Below, one piece after another: positions 47,717-59,459 of a DNA stretch of 64,000 bases. The first letter of the stretch is position 1; each line of letters opens with the position of its first letter. The stretch spans positions 5,907,501-5,971,500 of the forward strand of contig JAPFBL010001928.1 of assembly GCA_026182355.1 (NCBI GenBank), in the 5' to 3' direction. The stretch is from Hermatobates lingyangjiaoensis (taxonomy: Eukaryota > Arthropoda > Insecta > Hemiptera > Hermatobatidae). The translations under genes and the position numbers were made by a program. Below the pieces are notes generated by a model that was not told the origin of the DNA, did no database searches, and worked only from the letters and a program-made list of their open reading frames with translations.

Positions 47717-48923
47717 ATTAAAGATATCTAGCATATGTTCTTTCTTTTTGCACGTGTCTTTTTTTTTTTCAATAATTGTGACTATGTCATCCAACACAGT
47801 TAAATATGTTGTTGCTAGATTCTTGATACAGTCTTACCATGTTACGTGTCACACGTTGATAACTGTTTTAGCAAAAACTTATTAAATCCGATTCTGTCAA
47901 AAATCCAAATTTTCGTTTATATATTCCATCAAAAGTAAAATATCTTACCACATATGAGACCTGGTATGAAAATAAATTATTTCTTGGGGATTACTGAGTG
48001 TAGTCAAGTGTCAGTCAACAGTATTTTATAACATCCAACACTGGATCGAATAATACATACAGAACAATTTGTTGACCAACAACATCTTCAGGTATGTTTG
48101 GTATTCGGATAAATAGTTTTAAATAAATACTTTGAGACAAAGAGCCAGAATTTAAAGAATCAATTGTATATAGAACCATATATTTTTGGTTTGTTAAATA
48201 ACGAGATATTCTATCTTAATAAACTGTTGAACTTATTATATTGGATAAAATAGGAAGAGTTTTGATTATACTTGTTTTATATAAAACTTTTCGAAATTGT
48301 GATTGTATACGTCATTAACATGAGCGGGAAACGTTTCCAGATTTGAAATTATACAAGTCGGAACAAAATACCTCGCGTGAAATGAAACAGCAAAGAAAAA
48401 AATAATGTAAGATATGACATTCTTCTTTGTAGAATGCGTAAAATATTTAATATGAGCCTGAGTGATGACACACTCGTAAAATCTCTTCGACTAATGAAAC
48501 CTAAAGTTGTAAAATTTATGAATCCTAGCATAATGCTAGCTGCAAGCAAAGAATATAGAACGCACAAATGAATCGTAAAAAATCCTAAATTTGAAAGCCT
48601 AAAGCAGTAAATGTGAGAAATTACTACAGTGTAAGCAGGGTGCTTTCAAACATGCTTCATATAAAGAATTGACCCAGATGGATTCTGAATTTATAGGGAT
48701 CAAGCATATGACATTTTGACGCCATTGCAGATAAAATTGAAACGTATATAGTCATGGCATACATCAAACTTTAAACTTATTTATTGTACATTTTTCTTTT
48801 GGATTAAAAAATAAAATTTAGTACAATAGTATGATGTCATTTTAAAACAAGCACATTATAATTGCTTTATACGGGCAAAATTAAAACATATTAATGAAGT
48901 TTTACAATAAAATCATATAATAA
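47717..48923. other. AT-rich DNA, no gene seen
   Basis: Nothing recognised; the minus-strand frame at 48349-48567 has no motif. Confidence 0.35.
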
Positions 48924-49062
48924 GGTAAATAGATTATACAAAGTCTCCACAAAAAAAGAAGTTCTTAATTCAAACTATGCGTTTCGAACACTTAGTGTTC
49001 ATATACAGGTAAACATGTTTTTATAAAACTTTTGTTTAGAGACTTTGAATTATCCATTTACC
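48924..49062. mobile_element. PLE-like foldback, family F, diverged
   Basis: Outer inverted words GGTAAAT...AAAGTCTC (48924-48948) and GAGACTTTGAATTATCCATTTACC (49039-49062). The centre contains, on the minus strand, GAACAC/GUGUUC hairpin, GAAA, CGCAU, A (48972-49010). The upstream heptamer CUGUAUA is a poor match to CUGANGA. Confidence 0.5.
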
Positions 49063-49315
49063 CCAACTCATGGATAAGCTGATTACCTATGGATCATCTA
49101 AGCTGAAGGAGACTTTGAATTATTCATTTAACCCACCTCATGGATAACCTGATTACCTATGGTCATCTAAGCTAAAGGAGACTTTGAATTATCCATTTAC
49201 CCCAACTCATGGATAACCTGATTACCTATGGATCATCTAAGCTAAAGGAGACTTTGAATTATCCATTTACGCCAACTCATGGATAACCTGATTACCTATG
49301 GATCATCTAAGCTGA
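49037..49315. repeat. Four tandem 70-bp units
   Basis: Starts at 49041, 49111, 49180 and 49250 (spacing 70, 69, 70). Each unit holds GACTTTGAATTATCCATTTA, ACTCATGGATAACCTGATTA and CTATGGATCATCTAAGCT. The first unit is continuous with the right arm of the family F foldback, so the array seems to have grown from a PLE end. Confidence 0.85.
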
Positions 49316-49479
49316 ATGATAATCTGTTGTACTTGTTACATCTGATGACATTGACTTTGAATTGTTTTAACAAAATTGAGTTAAAATTAAGTCGTATTTC
49401 TTATTCTTAGACTATGAACTGCCTGTTCATGATATTGGTATCAGTGGTTGTTTTGATCTATTTTCTGTTCTGTTTGCTA

Positions 49480-49501
49480 TATATATATCTATATATATAT
49501 A
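49480..49501. repeat. Short (TA)n tract
   Basis: Interrupted TA run. Confidence 0.8.
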
Positions 49502-49539
49502 TTTGGAAATGATTCAAAGAGGAGAGCTATAGAAACAGT

Positions 49540-49662
49540 AATAAACACAAATAAAAAACACTTGGATATTCTAATTTTTAGTTCAGCTCTGTTCCGCAGA
49601 GCAAAGATTAGAAAGCAATGTTCTTCATAACGCTAAACAGCATGGAAGCTGGGATCATTAAG
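49540..49662. repeat. Dispersed repeat, family K copy 2
   Basis: It matches 46118-46240. Here the hairpin reads GCTCTG, TTCCG, CAGAGC, a perfect 6-bp stem. Confidence 0.6.
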
Positions 49663-50399
49663 CATTTAAACAGGGAAATTAACAAACATTACTAGATATT
49701 CATTTTGATTTTGGGTAAGTTAACACAATTTGTTGAAGCTAAGGAAAAACTCAATACGCCTTATTAATTCTGATTAAATTTACTTCAAGCATTTTGTTAT
49801 AAAAGAAATAATCTGGTAATTTTGTAATTACATGTTAAATTTTATCTATATACATCAAAGATTACTATATAATTCATTTTCTCAATCCAAGGTGGTTGTG
49901 TTGAAGACGTATAGCTTATTTATATAGTTTCTCTCACATATATAATATTTTAAAAGGTTTTTATAATCTCCTTAATTCTTTTATGTCATTGGTTTAATAC
50001 ATGAACTTGAAACATTCTTAAAATGTAAAGAAAGTACAAGCGAACATGCAAATTTTAGCTGAAATAACCGATTTATTATTAATAGTGCACATATATATAT
50101 ATTACATTCATAGTTAAAAATGTATGATATATATATTGTATGTACTACATAGTATAAGATCATATTTATGTTACTATCCTTTAATGAGGACAAATCCACC
50201 CTATATTTTGACTGTCATTGTTATCAGGAGTAGAAGTGAGTTGCGTCAGTTGTATAACTGTAACTTGACTATATATAAATAATTTAATGTTTAAATGCGA
50301 ATGAAAAACTGTCAATCAGAAATTCTCTAAGGGTAAGTCTGCAAGCAGCCCAATAGCAGTCTTGCGATTTAAACATTGTTATGGTCTAGGAAAATCTAA
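49663..50399. other. AT-rich DNA, no gene seen
   Basis: Nothing recognised. Confidence 0.4.
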
Positions 50400-50545
50400 T
50401 TCTAACGTAGTGTAATCAGTTATTATGTGGTATTTACTCATTGTAGGGTAAAAAAAGCTAATGAAATGGTCTCGACATATAAAAATTAATCGTATAAAAA
50501 ACGCGTTTCGAACACATAGGGTTCTTTTTCAGGCATTTACTAAGG
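50400..50545 (-). mobile_element. PLE-like end, family F
   Basis: It starts with the lead-in shared with 9665-9711, then at 50495-50535 (minus strand) CUGAAAA, A, a GAACCC/GUGUUC imperfect hairpin, GAAA, CGCG, U, U. ACGCGU is the palindrome, as at 47645-47661. Confidence 0.5.
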
Positions 50546-51228
50546 TTGAATGTCTGTGGTACAACTGTTGTACAATAACTGATATAAAGTCAGACAACAA
50601 TATTACAATACTTTCGGTTATTTGGTACCATTTACTTTCAATTTTACATTAAATCTATAATAATTTTTTTTTACAAACTTATTATTTTATTTATTGAAAA
50701 GGCTTTTTAAATGTAAACCAATTTAATTAAACACGAGAACAAGGAATAGCCTGGAAGAGTTAATTACAAAAGTTAAATGGTATGCCGGTTTTCCACACAA
50801 TAGCCCAAAGGATGGACTACTGAATTAATATGACTCTCTGAATCCCATATCTCAATACCCAACTCTTAACTAGTTTATTGCTCTATTATACAAGAGTGCC
50901 TCACTTCAACTTTTGTCCACTAATCCCCTTAAATCTCAGTTAACTTTTTCAAATATTTTCCTCTTATTTTTCATGAAAAGTGAATTAATACCTTTTCTTT
51001 TTTTTTTAAACCTAAACAATTAATAGCAAGTGCAAGTCCCTATGAGATTTATTCATGCAATCGGTGCATTCAACAGTGTTTTCTACATGTAGACATGAAT
51101 TTTATTGCTCAGTGTCTTGTATATAATTCTGTCTCAGACTGTAAAACCAATAATCGTGGCACTCATTTAATTAGTTATTTCTTAGATGAAATAAAATAGA
51201 ACTATTGAAATCTTTATTACATTTATTA
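50546..51228. other. AT-rich DNA, no gene seen
   Basis: Nothing recognised. Confidence 0.4.
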
Positions 51229-51328
51229 TCTAGCATGATCAATTGGTTCTGATTTCGTCAGTCTTCAAGAGCGACTTCAGATCTTTAGTAATTCTCTTGA
51301 AGATGAACAAAACGGTCAATCATGATAG
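51229..51328. mobile_element. Decayed PLE-like foldback, family I
   Basis: Imperfect arms 51229-51271 and 51292-51328 share CTAGCATGAT / ATCATGATAG and CTTCAAGAG / CTCTTGAAG. On each strand the arm gives CUUGAAGA, one base, a short hairpin and a degraded GAAA. It is too diverged to be active. Confidence 0.4.
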
Positions 51329-53716
51329 ATACCGTACGAAATAAGAAAAATTTTAGTTTTGATTTTATTTAGACTTACAGTAGCAAATAATAAGTAAGTA
51401 AGTAAATCACACAGCAGTATACATACAATAGAATTTAAGTTATTAACTAGGATGAATGAAGCATAGGATAATTATGAATGAACGATAAACTTCTAGAAAT
51501 TTTTCCAAAAATCAATACATAGAATACATAAAAATCGCAATTCACTACAAATAAAAAATTACAATAAAAATTTTGACAATAGGTTAGTGAGGGAATTACA
51601 GAAATATGAAATTTTGAAACAGAAAACTTAAGTATTACAATAGAAATTATTTTACAATGAAAATAGTTTGTGGATTTTAGAAACAAATGTCTAGTTTGAA
51701 TGAACTCGTGACACTGAACTGAAAAAACAAGTAGGGGAATCAAATTTCACCATACAACCAAAAAGTCACTAAAACAAATTTGCATCAGTCAGCTACGTTT
51801 AACTCAAAACACTTGAGTTAATACTATCTCAATTTGAAACGTCACTTCTATAATTAACGGATGACTAGTCCTTTCTAATTTATAACATTTCCACAGTTTT
51901 CCTTCTCTGTTTCATTAAAATCAAAATTATGGCATACATTAATACTATATACTGCTAATAAAATGGCATTCATTAATTTTCTTTTTTCTTATAGAATATG
52001 TGTGCTGGTAAGTTCTTTCCTGCAAAAAAAATCCCCACTTGTTTCTCCATAATAAACTTTATTAAAGTCTTTGTACTATATTGCATATATAACATTACTT
52101 TGTAATTAAAAACAAAATTACTTATGTGTGTGTATGTGTGTGTAAATAAAGTTATTATTTGCAGAATATTTTCCTTAAATTTAACTTAATAAGAGTTATT
52201 AACTCTTCTGACAAATTTTTGATATTATTTATTAGGTCTAATTGAGCATGTAGTTCTAAAAAGGACGATTATTTGGTCAAAAGATCAATGCCAAATTTGT
52301 AATTTATTGGCTATTAACGGTGTCTACATTTATATTTATCTATATTTATTTCTGTTAGTTGATACAAATACATTACCTTGATGTTAGTTGATATGAATAA
52401 GAAAACAACCTTGAAAATAATATAATGAAAATATGATACAAATTATGAAAGCAGTGCAAGACACAAAGCAAGATAACTACGATCAATATATGTAATAATT
52501 GGTGGCAATTGATTAATTGGATATGATATGTTTTTCTCCTAATAAAATACTAAATACGAAATAATAAAATAAAAAAAATAAAATAAAATAAATAATAAAA
52601 CTAAAATCTAAATACGACCCATAAAATAAAAGTTACATAAATTAATGTTTAAGTTTAATAACAATTTTTGTTTTATTATTACTGTAATTATGAAAGGAAG
52701 TTAAATATGAACTGCGAGAGATAATATTAATTCATATGAGGAGACGTTAGCAGCGGCTCCACTTTCAGAGATATATTAGGGCTGCGATGTGACAATTTCC
52801 CAAGTTGTTATGCTCCGAGAGAGGTGCATGTCTTCCTCGAAGGAAGAGCGTAGTTATATTTTAATGAACACTCCAGAGATCCTTCTTCTAATATCAAACG
52901 TACACTTTCTCATTTCTTCTCTCTTAGCCTCTTTAGAGTAAAATTACAAACTAAAGGCCTGTTAGAAACACTATGCATATTAAAACTGATATTGAGTTAA
53001 TTTACATATATTTATAGTGGTTTGAAACATTCACCAAATAAAATAAAATTATATTCTATTGTCACTTATATGTTATTAAAATTAACATATAGACATCTTC
53101 GAAATAGAAGAAGATAGAGAAGGATTTTTTGATAGTATGCACAATTTTTTTTAGCAGTAACAGGAATTTAACTGAAATTAGTAATGAATAACTTCATAAC
53201 CAAATTACACGCAAAGAGCTAATGAAATATCTCTTATTCCATATCATTTACAATCAATTCATAAATTATTATTAATTACAGTTTCCATGTTTAATCGTAC
53301 TTCTTTAATGAAGTAATGACTAATAGAAAGCAATGCAAAATATTCTATTTGCTATAAAAGTAACAATAATTACTTCAAATTTTGTTACAACACTATTCTT
53401 TTTGATTTGTATTTAGTGATGATTTTTTTCTTAAGAAAGTTACAATAATTTTTATGCAAAGAAGTTGTAGTTTTACATTTATTATTGTTTTACGCTTTTA
53501 ATATGTTAATAGTAATGTGCTGACATAAATATCTTTTTTTTTAAATAAAAGTAGAATAGAATTCCCTTAAAATATAAACTTTTACCATTTTAAAATTCTA
53601 GAATATCTTTTATGAGTAGATAATTTCCAAATATTTATTATCCAGGTGTCATTTAACTGTTATGTTTAAATAGCACAAACTGCAACATTAGCAATAACTT
53701 CAGCCTTATGATTTCA
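51329..53716. other. AT-rich DNA, no gene seen
   Basis: No gene. 52740-52850 is GC-richer with no recognised motif. Confidence 0.4.
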
Positions 53717-53720
53717 TAAA

Positions 53721-55466
53721 TGAAATTACTATTGATATAATCAGACAAAAGATCGTAACCAATAAGTCGTATTTGTAGCACTCGTATTGAGAGATATTAC
53801 TTAAATCACGAAGTGAATGAAATTACTATTGATATAATCAGACAAAAGATCGTAACCAATAAGTCGTATTTGTAGCACTCGTATTGAGAGATATTACTTA
53901 AATCACGAAGTGAATGAAATTACTATTGATATAATCAGACAAAAGATCGTAACCAATAAGTCGTATTTGTAGCACTCGTATTGAGAGATATTACTTAAAT
54001 CACGAAGTGAATGAAATTACTATTGATATAATCAGACAAAAGATCGTAACCAATAAGTCGTATTTGTAGCACTCGTATTGAGAGATATTACTTAAATCAC
54101 GAAGTGAATGAAATTACTATTGATATAATCAGACAAAAGATCGTAACCAATAAGTCGTATTTGTAGCACTCGTATTGAGAGATATTACTTAAATCACGAA
54201 GTGAATGAAATTACTATTGATATAATCAGACAAAAGATCGTAACCAATAAGTCGTATTTCTAACAGTCGTATTGGGAGATATTACTTAAATCACGAAGTG
54301 AATGAAATTACTATTGATATAATCAGACAAAAGATCGTAACCAATAAGTCGTATTTCTAACAGTCGTATTGGGAGATATTACTTAAATCACGAAGTGAAT
54401 GAAATTACTATTGATATAATCAGACAAAAGATCGTAACCAATAAGTCGTATTTCTAACAGTCGTATTGGGAGATAATACTTAAATCACGAAATAAATGAA
54501 ATTACTATTGATATAATCAGACAAAAGATCGTAACCAATAAGTCGTATTTGTAACACTCGTATTGAGAGATATTACTTAAATCACGAAGTGAATGAAATT
54601 ACTATTGATATAATCAGAAAAAAGATCGTAACCAATAAGTCGTATTTGTAACACTCGTATTGAGAGATATTACTTAAATCACGAAGTGAATGAAATTACT
54701 ATTGATATAATCAGAAAAAAGATCGTAACCAATAAGTCGTATTTGTAACACTCGTATTGAGAGATATTACTTAAATCACGAAGTGAATGAAATTACTATT
54801 GATATAATCAGACAAAAGATCGTAACCAATAAGTCGTATTTCTAACAGTCGTATTGGGAGATAATACTTAAATCACGAAATGAATGAAATTACTATTGAT
54901 ATAATCAGACAAAAGATCGTAACCAATAAGTCGTATTTGTAACACTCGTATTGAGAGATATTACTTAAATCACGAAGTGAATGAAATTACTATTGATATA
55001 ATCAGAAAAAAGATCGTAACCAATAAGTCGTATTTGTAACACTCGTATTGAGAGATATTACTTAAATCACGAAATAAATGAAATTACTATTGATATAATC
55101 AGACAAAAGATCGTAACCAATAAGTCGTATTTGTAACACTCGTATTGAGAGATATTACTTAAATCACGAAGTGAATGAAATTACTATTGATATAATCAGA
55201 AAAAAGATCGTAACCAATAAGTCGTATTTGTAACACTCGTATTGAGAGATATTACTTAAATCACGAAGTGAATGAAATTACTATTGATATAATCAGACAA
55301 AAGATCGTAACCAATAAGTCGTATTTCTAACAGTCGTATTGGGAGATAATACTTAAATCACGAAATGAATGAAATTACTATTGATATAATCAGACAAAAG
55401 ATCGTAACCAATAAGTCGTATTTCTAACAGTCGTATTGGGAGATATTACTTAAATCACGAAATGAA
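53721..55466. repeat. 97-bp satellite array, 18 units
   Basis: Units start at 53721 and then every 97 bases to 55370 with no insertion or deletion. Each starts TGAAATTACTATTGATATAA and contains AGATCGTAACCAATAAGTCG and AGATATTACTTAAATCACGA. Variants: units 1-5 have GTAGCACTCGTATTGAG; units 6-8, 12, 17 and 18 have CTAACAGTCGTATTGGG; units 9-11 and 13-16 have GTAACACTCGTATTGAG. Units 10, 11, 14 and 16 also have CAGAA for CAGAC, and units 8, 12 and 17 have ATAATA for ATATTA. There is no open reading frame of interest. Confidence 0.97.
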
Positions 55467-55666
55467 TTAAATTAGCCATATCATTATTTACAGTATGAAT
55501 GGATAAATTAGGCTTCATTTGCTTGGCTATGTAGTCAATTTGATTTTATTATCATTGCAGTGAAATAAAGTAAAACAATAAATAAAATAAATATAATGTA
55601 TATGTTATTCGATTTAGAATTGTTTAATATCTTTTAATTATGAAAACGTTTATGCAAATTTTTATA

Positions 55667-55929
55667 ATTGAGCCGCTTATTTTGAAAGTGGCCTAATTCC
55701 ATTTATGTTCAAATGGAGATATTTAAGGGTTTGTGTTTTAGAAAATTTAAAAATATTGTCATTTTATTTATCAACTAATTTTTGTTATAAAAATTCTTAG
55801 TAATTTTAAATAAATTTTGTACAATTTGCTGCAAAAGGTAAAGATAACGTAAAAATGTAATTATTTAAATAGCTAGCTAAATTTTTTTGGAAAATGGAAT
55901 TAGGCCACTTTCAAAAAAAACGGCTCAAT
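55667..55929. mobile_element. MITE with 38-bp terminal inverted repeats and TA duplication
   Basis: The left repeat (55667-55704) starts ATTGAGCCGC and includes GAAAGTGGCCTAATTCCATTT. The right repeat (55892-55929) is its inverse with 2 mismatches. TA lies on both sides (55665-55666 and 55930-55931), the target duplication of the Tc1/mariner superfamily. The interior of about 190 bp is AT-rich and non-coding, so it would need a transposase in trans. Confidence 0.8.
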
Positions 55930-55931
55930 TA

Positions 55932-58608
55932 ATATTTCAAATAAGTTACTATAATTTTTTATTTATTATTCTGAATAATAACATTGATTAGTAATACTAA
56001 CTTTGTGATAAATTTGATGAAGTAGACGATTAAATATTTTGCTACAAGATTGAAGATTTAAACTAATATTTTGGAGAGAAATCAACACCCCCAGAAGACT
56101 GATATCGAATGCAAATAAAATTGAAATATTGAAAGGTAGTAGTTTCTAAAATCGATTATTTTAACTCTATTAACGTTACATTTTTATAATGGCACGTTAT
56201 ATAGCACTCTAAACAGAAGACAGTGCTTTGGCGTGCCCAAAATAAAACTCACCAGACAAATGTAAACCTGTAACGTTGAAATATTACACTGGAATAATGC
56301 CACGATAGGTCACAAATCATGAAATGAGAGACAACAGTTCACTTCAATAAGTCTCGTAAGATGCCTTTCGACTTATAATTTAAATATTTCTTAGTATTTC
56401 GTGTAATATGCATATATAATAATTATGTTCGTTCTCAATCCATTAAACTACACAAATCCTTGTACAATCCACTTGAATCACGTTAGACACTCAGCACTAT
56501 AAAGATATCTAGTTTCTGCTCTTGATCAAATTAAGTTTTATTTTTACTTACATTATAGGTCTGAAGTAGTCTACACTCACCTATAATGTAAGTACACCGT
56601 CAATCAGAATAATTTTTCTAATATTCGTACTAATTTTTGTCAATCATGGAATAAAAACAATTTACTTGATTTTCTTTATTTCTGTTATTCTTCCTTAATG
56701 CAGTGAATTTGCTCTGAAGAAGATTTTGGAAAAAAAAACATAGATTTTGAAAAAAGAAGAATGCGTTTCTCTGCCGCTTAACATTTATACTAATATTACA
56801 GTATGTGATAAAAAACTCAATTTTTTTATTATTATATAATAAAATTAATGTCATTAACTCAACAATAAATTTATAAGAATTTGTCCAGTTATCAGACAGT
56901 ATAGGTTTGAGTCCGTTTCATTCATTCATGAGATCTAATAGACGGGCACTAGCCATTAACAGTCAAATTTTCTACTTACATTCATTAATTAATAAACCAA
57001 CTTGATATAAAGTTTTTTCTTATCATAAAAAAATTTTTATACACAAAAAGTTGCTCAAAACTACTGACACTAATAATTGTACAACAAGGAAATCAATATT
57101 TAGGTAAAGAACACATTTGGAATCTATTCAAGGCCTTATCGGAAAGATGGAAGCGCGGATTACTTTACTGTGACGGTTAGCGTATAGGTGGTTAACCTAC
57201 TTCATTCATTCTGTAAACATTTCAGTGGTCAGTAGTTTATACAATTATATTTGTATATCAGCAGGAGAAACAATATGGACTAAATGATTTGAATGAAAGG
57301 AAGATATACAATGGTTTTAAGGAATGGCCTGTCATATTTTGTTTTTGTTTATTAATTGCTTATGCTAGTAGTTTAAAACATTTATCAAACGACATTAATA
57401 AATATAAATTTATTAATAATTAATAAATATTTATTATAAGTTTCTATAATAAAGTTGAAAGAGGTTTTGTTGAAAAGTGATGAAAACTATTTGTCTCTGA
57501 CGTATTGCTCTCAACATTTCTGTCGAGGCATGGTTTGCCGGCCTGGTAGAGCGGAATAATTCTTGTATTTGTCATTTCTATTCCTTTTTCCCAAACAGTT
57601 GAATATCACAATAGTTGAAATGTGACATATGTCAGTAAACATGAAAAGAATAACATACTTTGACCATATTTATTTAAATGAAAATATACTAAGCAATATT
57701 TGTAGAAAAGCTGAAACCATAGAAGAATCAATTTCGTTTTATAGATTAGAAATATTTTTATGAAAAGAATTATTTAGAAAATCAAAATTTTTTGATTTTT
57801 TTTTATGCTTGAAAGAAAATATAAGATACTCAAAAAATCGGTAAGTCAAATAAACATAAAATATTAATGATTTTTTTTTTCAAAAATGTGATAAAACTAA
57901 ACGAACAAAGTTGTTATGAAAATGTATGACGACCAAAAGTAATGATACGAGTATGACCAAAACATTATGTAGAGCTTTACTTCAGGTTATTTGCATATAG
58001 TAAAACGATATAATCTGCAATATTTTTCAATTAATTAACTAAAGTATACCCAGTTAATGAATTTCATTCTCTTAGAATGTGTTGTTCGAGAAAGAAATTT
58101 AAAAAAAAAAACTTATACCTGTAACTCATTAAAGCAACATACGTAAGGGTTGTTCTTTAAAAATATATTTAAGTATTTACTTAATTAATTTATTGATAAA
58201 TATTTTCAAATGGATTAAAAAAAATCTATATTATACATTTTTCCTACATATATACAAACAAAAACAAGAGCATCAAAACTCTTTATATAATAATGTTTTT
58301 TTTATTTTTTTATATTAAATGGTTGATATCTTGAACTGCTATAAATGATTCTCATAGTGAATACTAGCTTTCATAAGTATTTCGCAATCAAACTTGAGTG
58401 TGGTTACAGTGTCGGATAAGAAAATTAATGGTCTCTGAGGCGAACCAGTTTTCCCACTTTTTTTCCTCCTGATAATGTCTGCACTAAAAATTAAAAAATT
58501 GTAAGCCTTCATATCTACTTAATGTGACTCATTAGTGTTTTTTTCAATATAAATAAATATATAAGGCATTATTACGCAGTAAAAACTTGAAATAAAATAT
58601 AAAAAAAT
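55932..58608. other. AT-rich DNA, no gene seen
   Basis: A 14-bp perfect inverted pair (56546-56559 and 56580-56593, ACTTACATTATAGG) is the only structure noted. It encloses CTACACTCA, a word also near family G ends. Confidence 0.4.
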
Positions 58609-58680
58609 AAGAAATGCAGAAATGTGACTAAGATCTTTCAACCTCAACAAATGTTCTTGGTCATAAACTTAATTATAATT
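58609..58680 (-). repeat. Decayed family B PLE end
   Basis: TGACTAAGATCTTTCAACC, CAACAAATGTTCTTGGTCAT match the minus-strand family B hammerhead-like block. The core is degraded to AUGACCA while GAAAGAUCUUAGUC is kept. Confidence 0.5.
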
Positions 58681-58894
58681 AAACAAGAATATCTAGTGTA
58701 GAGATAAAGAAACGAACGAGAGTGAAAGAAAGAAGGAAAAGCCATGGAAGGCAAGTCAGAAAAAAAATAAGTAAAAGTTAACTGTGACAACACTTTTTTA
58801 TAAGGCTATTCCTTTTGTTAACACTGAGTCTAGCTTGAATAATCGATTACTAATGTTTATTATTCTAGTCAGACTTAGTGTTTACCATAATAAT

Positions 58895-59459
58895 AACATT
58901 TTTGTTTAATACAAGGATATTATTATTACCACTGAGGTTAGTATGCTTTATATTATTAATATGGCAAACCGTCATACCTCGTACGATGATCTTGGCGTGG
59001 TTGGAGCGCGTTCGGACATTTTCCATCTTCAATCGCAACTAACCTACTGAGCTGTTATAAAGGGGGTTAGTTTTCTATCAAGTCCACTGCTATCCTAATA
59101 TTATTACTTTGATTTTATTTAGTTATTTTTGATTTTTTATCAAATCAAAAATGGTTTAATGTAAACCATTAATAAAAATAAAAAGACGACTGGACAGAAA
59201 GTATGACGAAGTTAAAAAATATAAAAAAATCAAACTAGATAATAGCTAAAAACTAAAAATCAAAAATAACTAAATAAAATCAAAGTAATAATATCAAGAT
59301 AGCAGTGGATTTGACAGAAAACCAACCCCCTTTATAACAGCTCAGTAGGTTAGTTGCGCTTGAAGATGGACAACGTCCGAAAGCGCTACAACGACTGCAA
59401 CATCATCGTACGAGGTATGATGGTTTGCCATATTAATAATATAAAACATTGTTGTTTAA
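58895..59459. mobile_element. PLE foldback unit, family E, with target-site duplication
   Basis: A 15-bp duplication AACATTTTTGTTTAA / AACATTGTTGTTTAA (58895-58909 and 59445-59459, one mismatch) flanks the unit. Then come a 37-bp extension with CCACTGAGGTTAGTA, inverted 191-bp arms (58947-59137 and 59255-59445) with about 14 mismatches, and a ~117-bp loop. The loop reads on the plus strand as KRRLDRKYDEVKKYKKIKL then a stop, like the basic tail of a PLE endonuclease. It is therefore the 3' end of a PLE joined to an inverted copy of itself. Confidence 0.75.
59350..59395 (+). ncRNA. Hammerhead-like motif, family E
   Basis: CUUGAAGA, U, GGAC/GUCC hairpin, GAAA, GCGC, U, A, CAAC. AGCGCU is the palindrome and A is H17. 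GUUG lies upstream and could pair with CAAC, but with three extra bases before the core. The left arm (minus) has GAAC in place of GAAA. Confidence 0.4.

Noticed and set aside
53721..55466. CRISPR-like regular repeats
   Set aside because: The units are contiguous with no unique spacers, in eukaryotic DNA. It is a plain tandem satellite.
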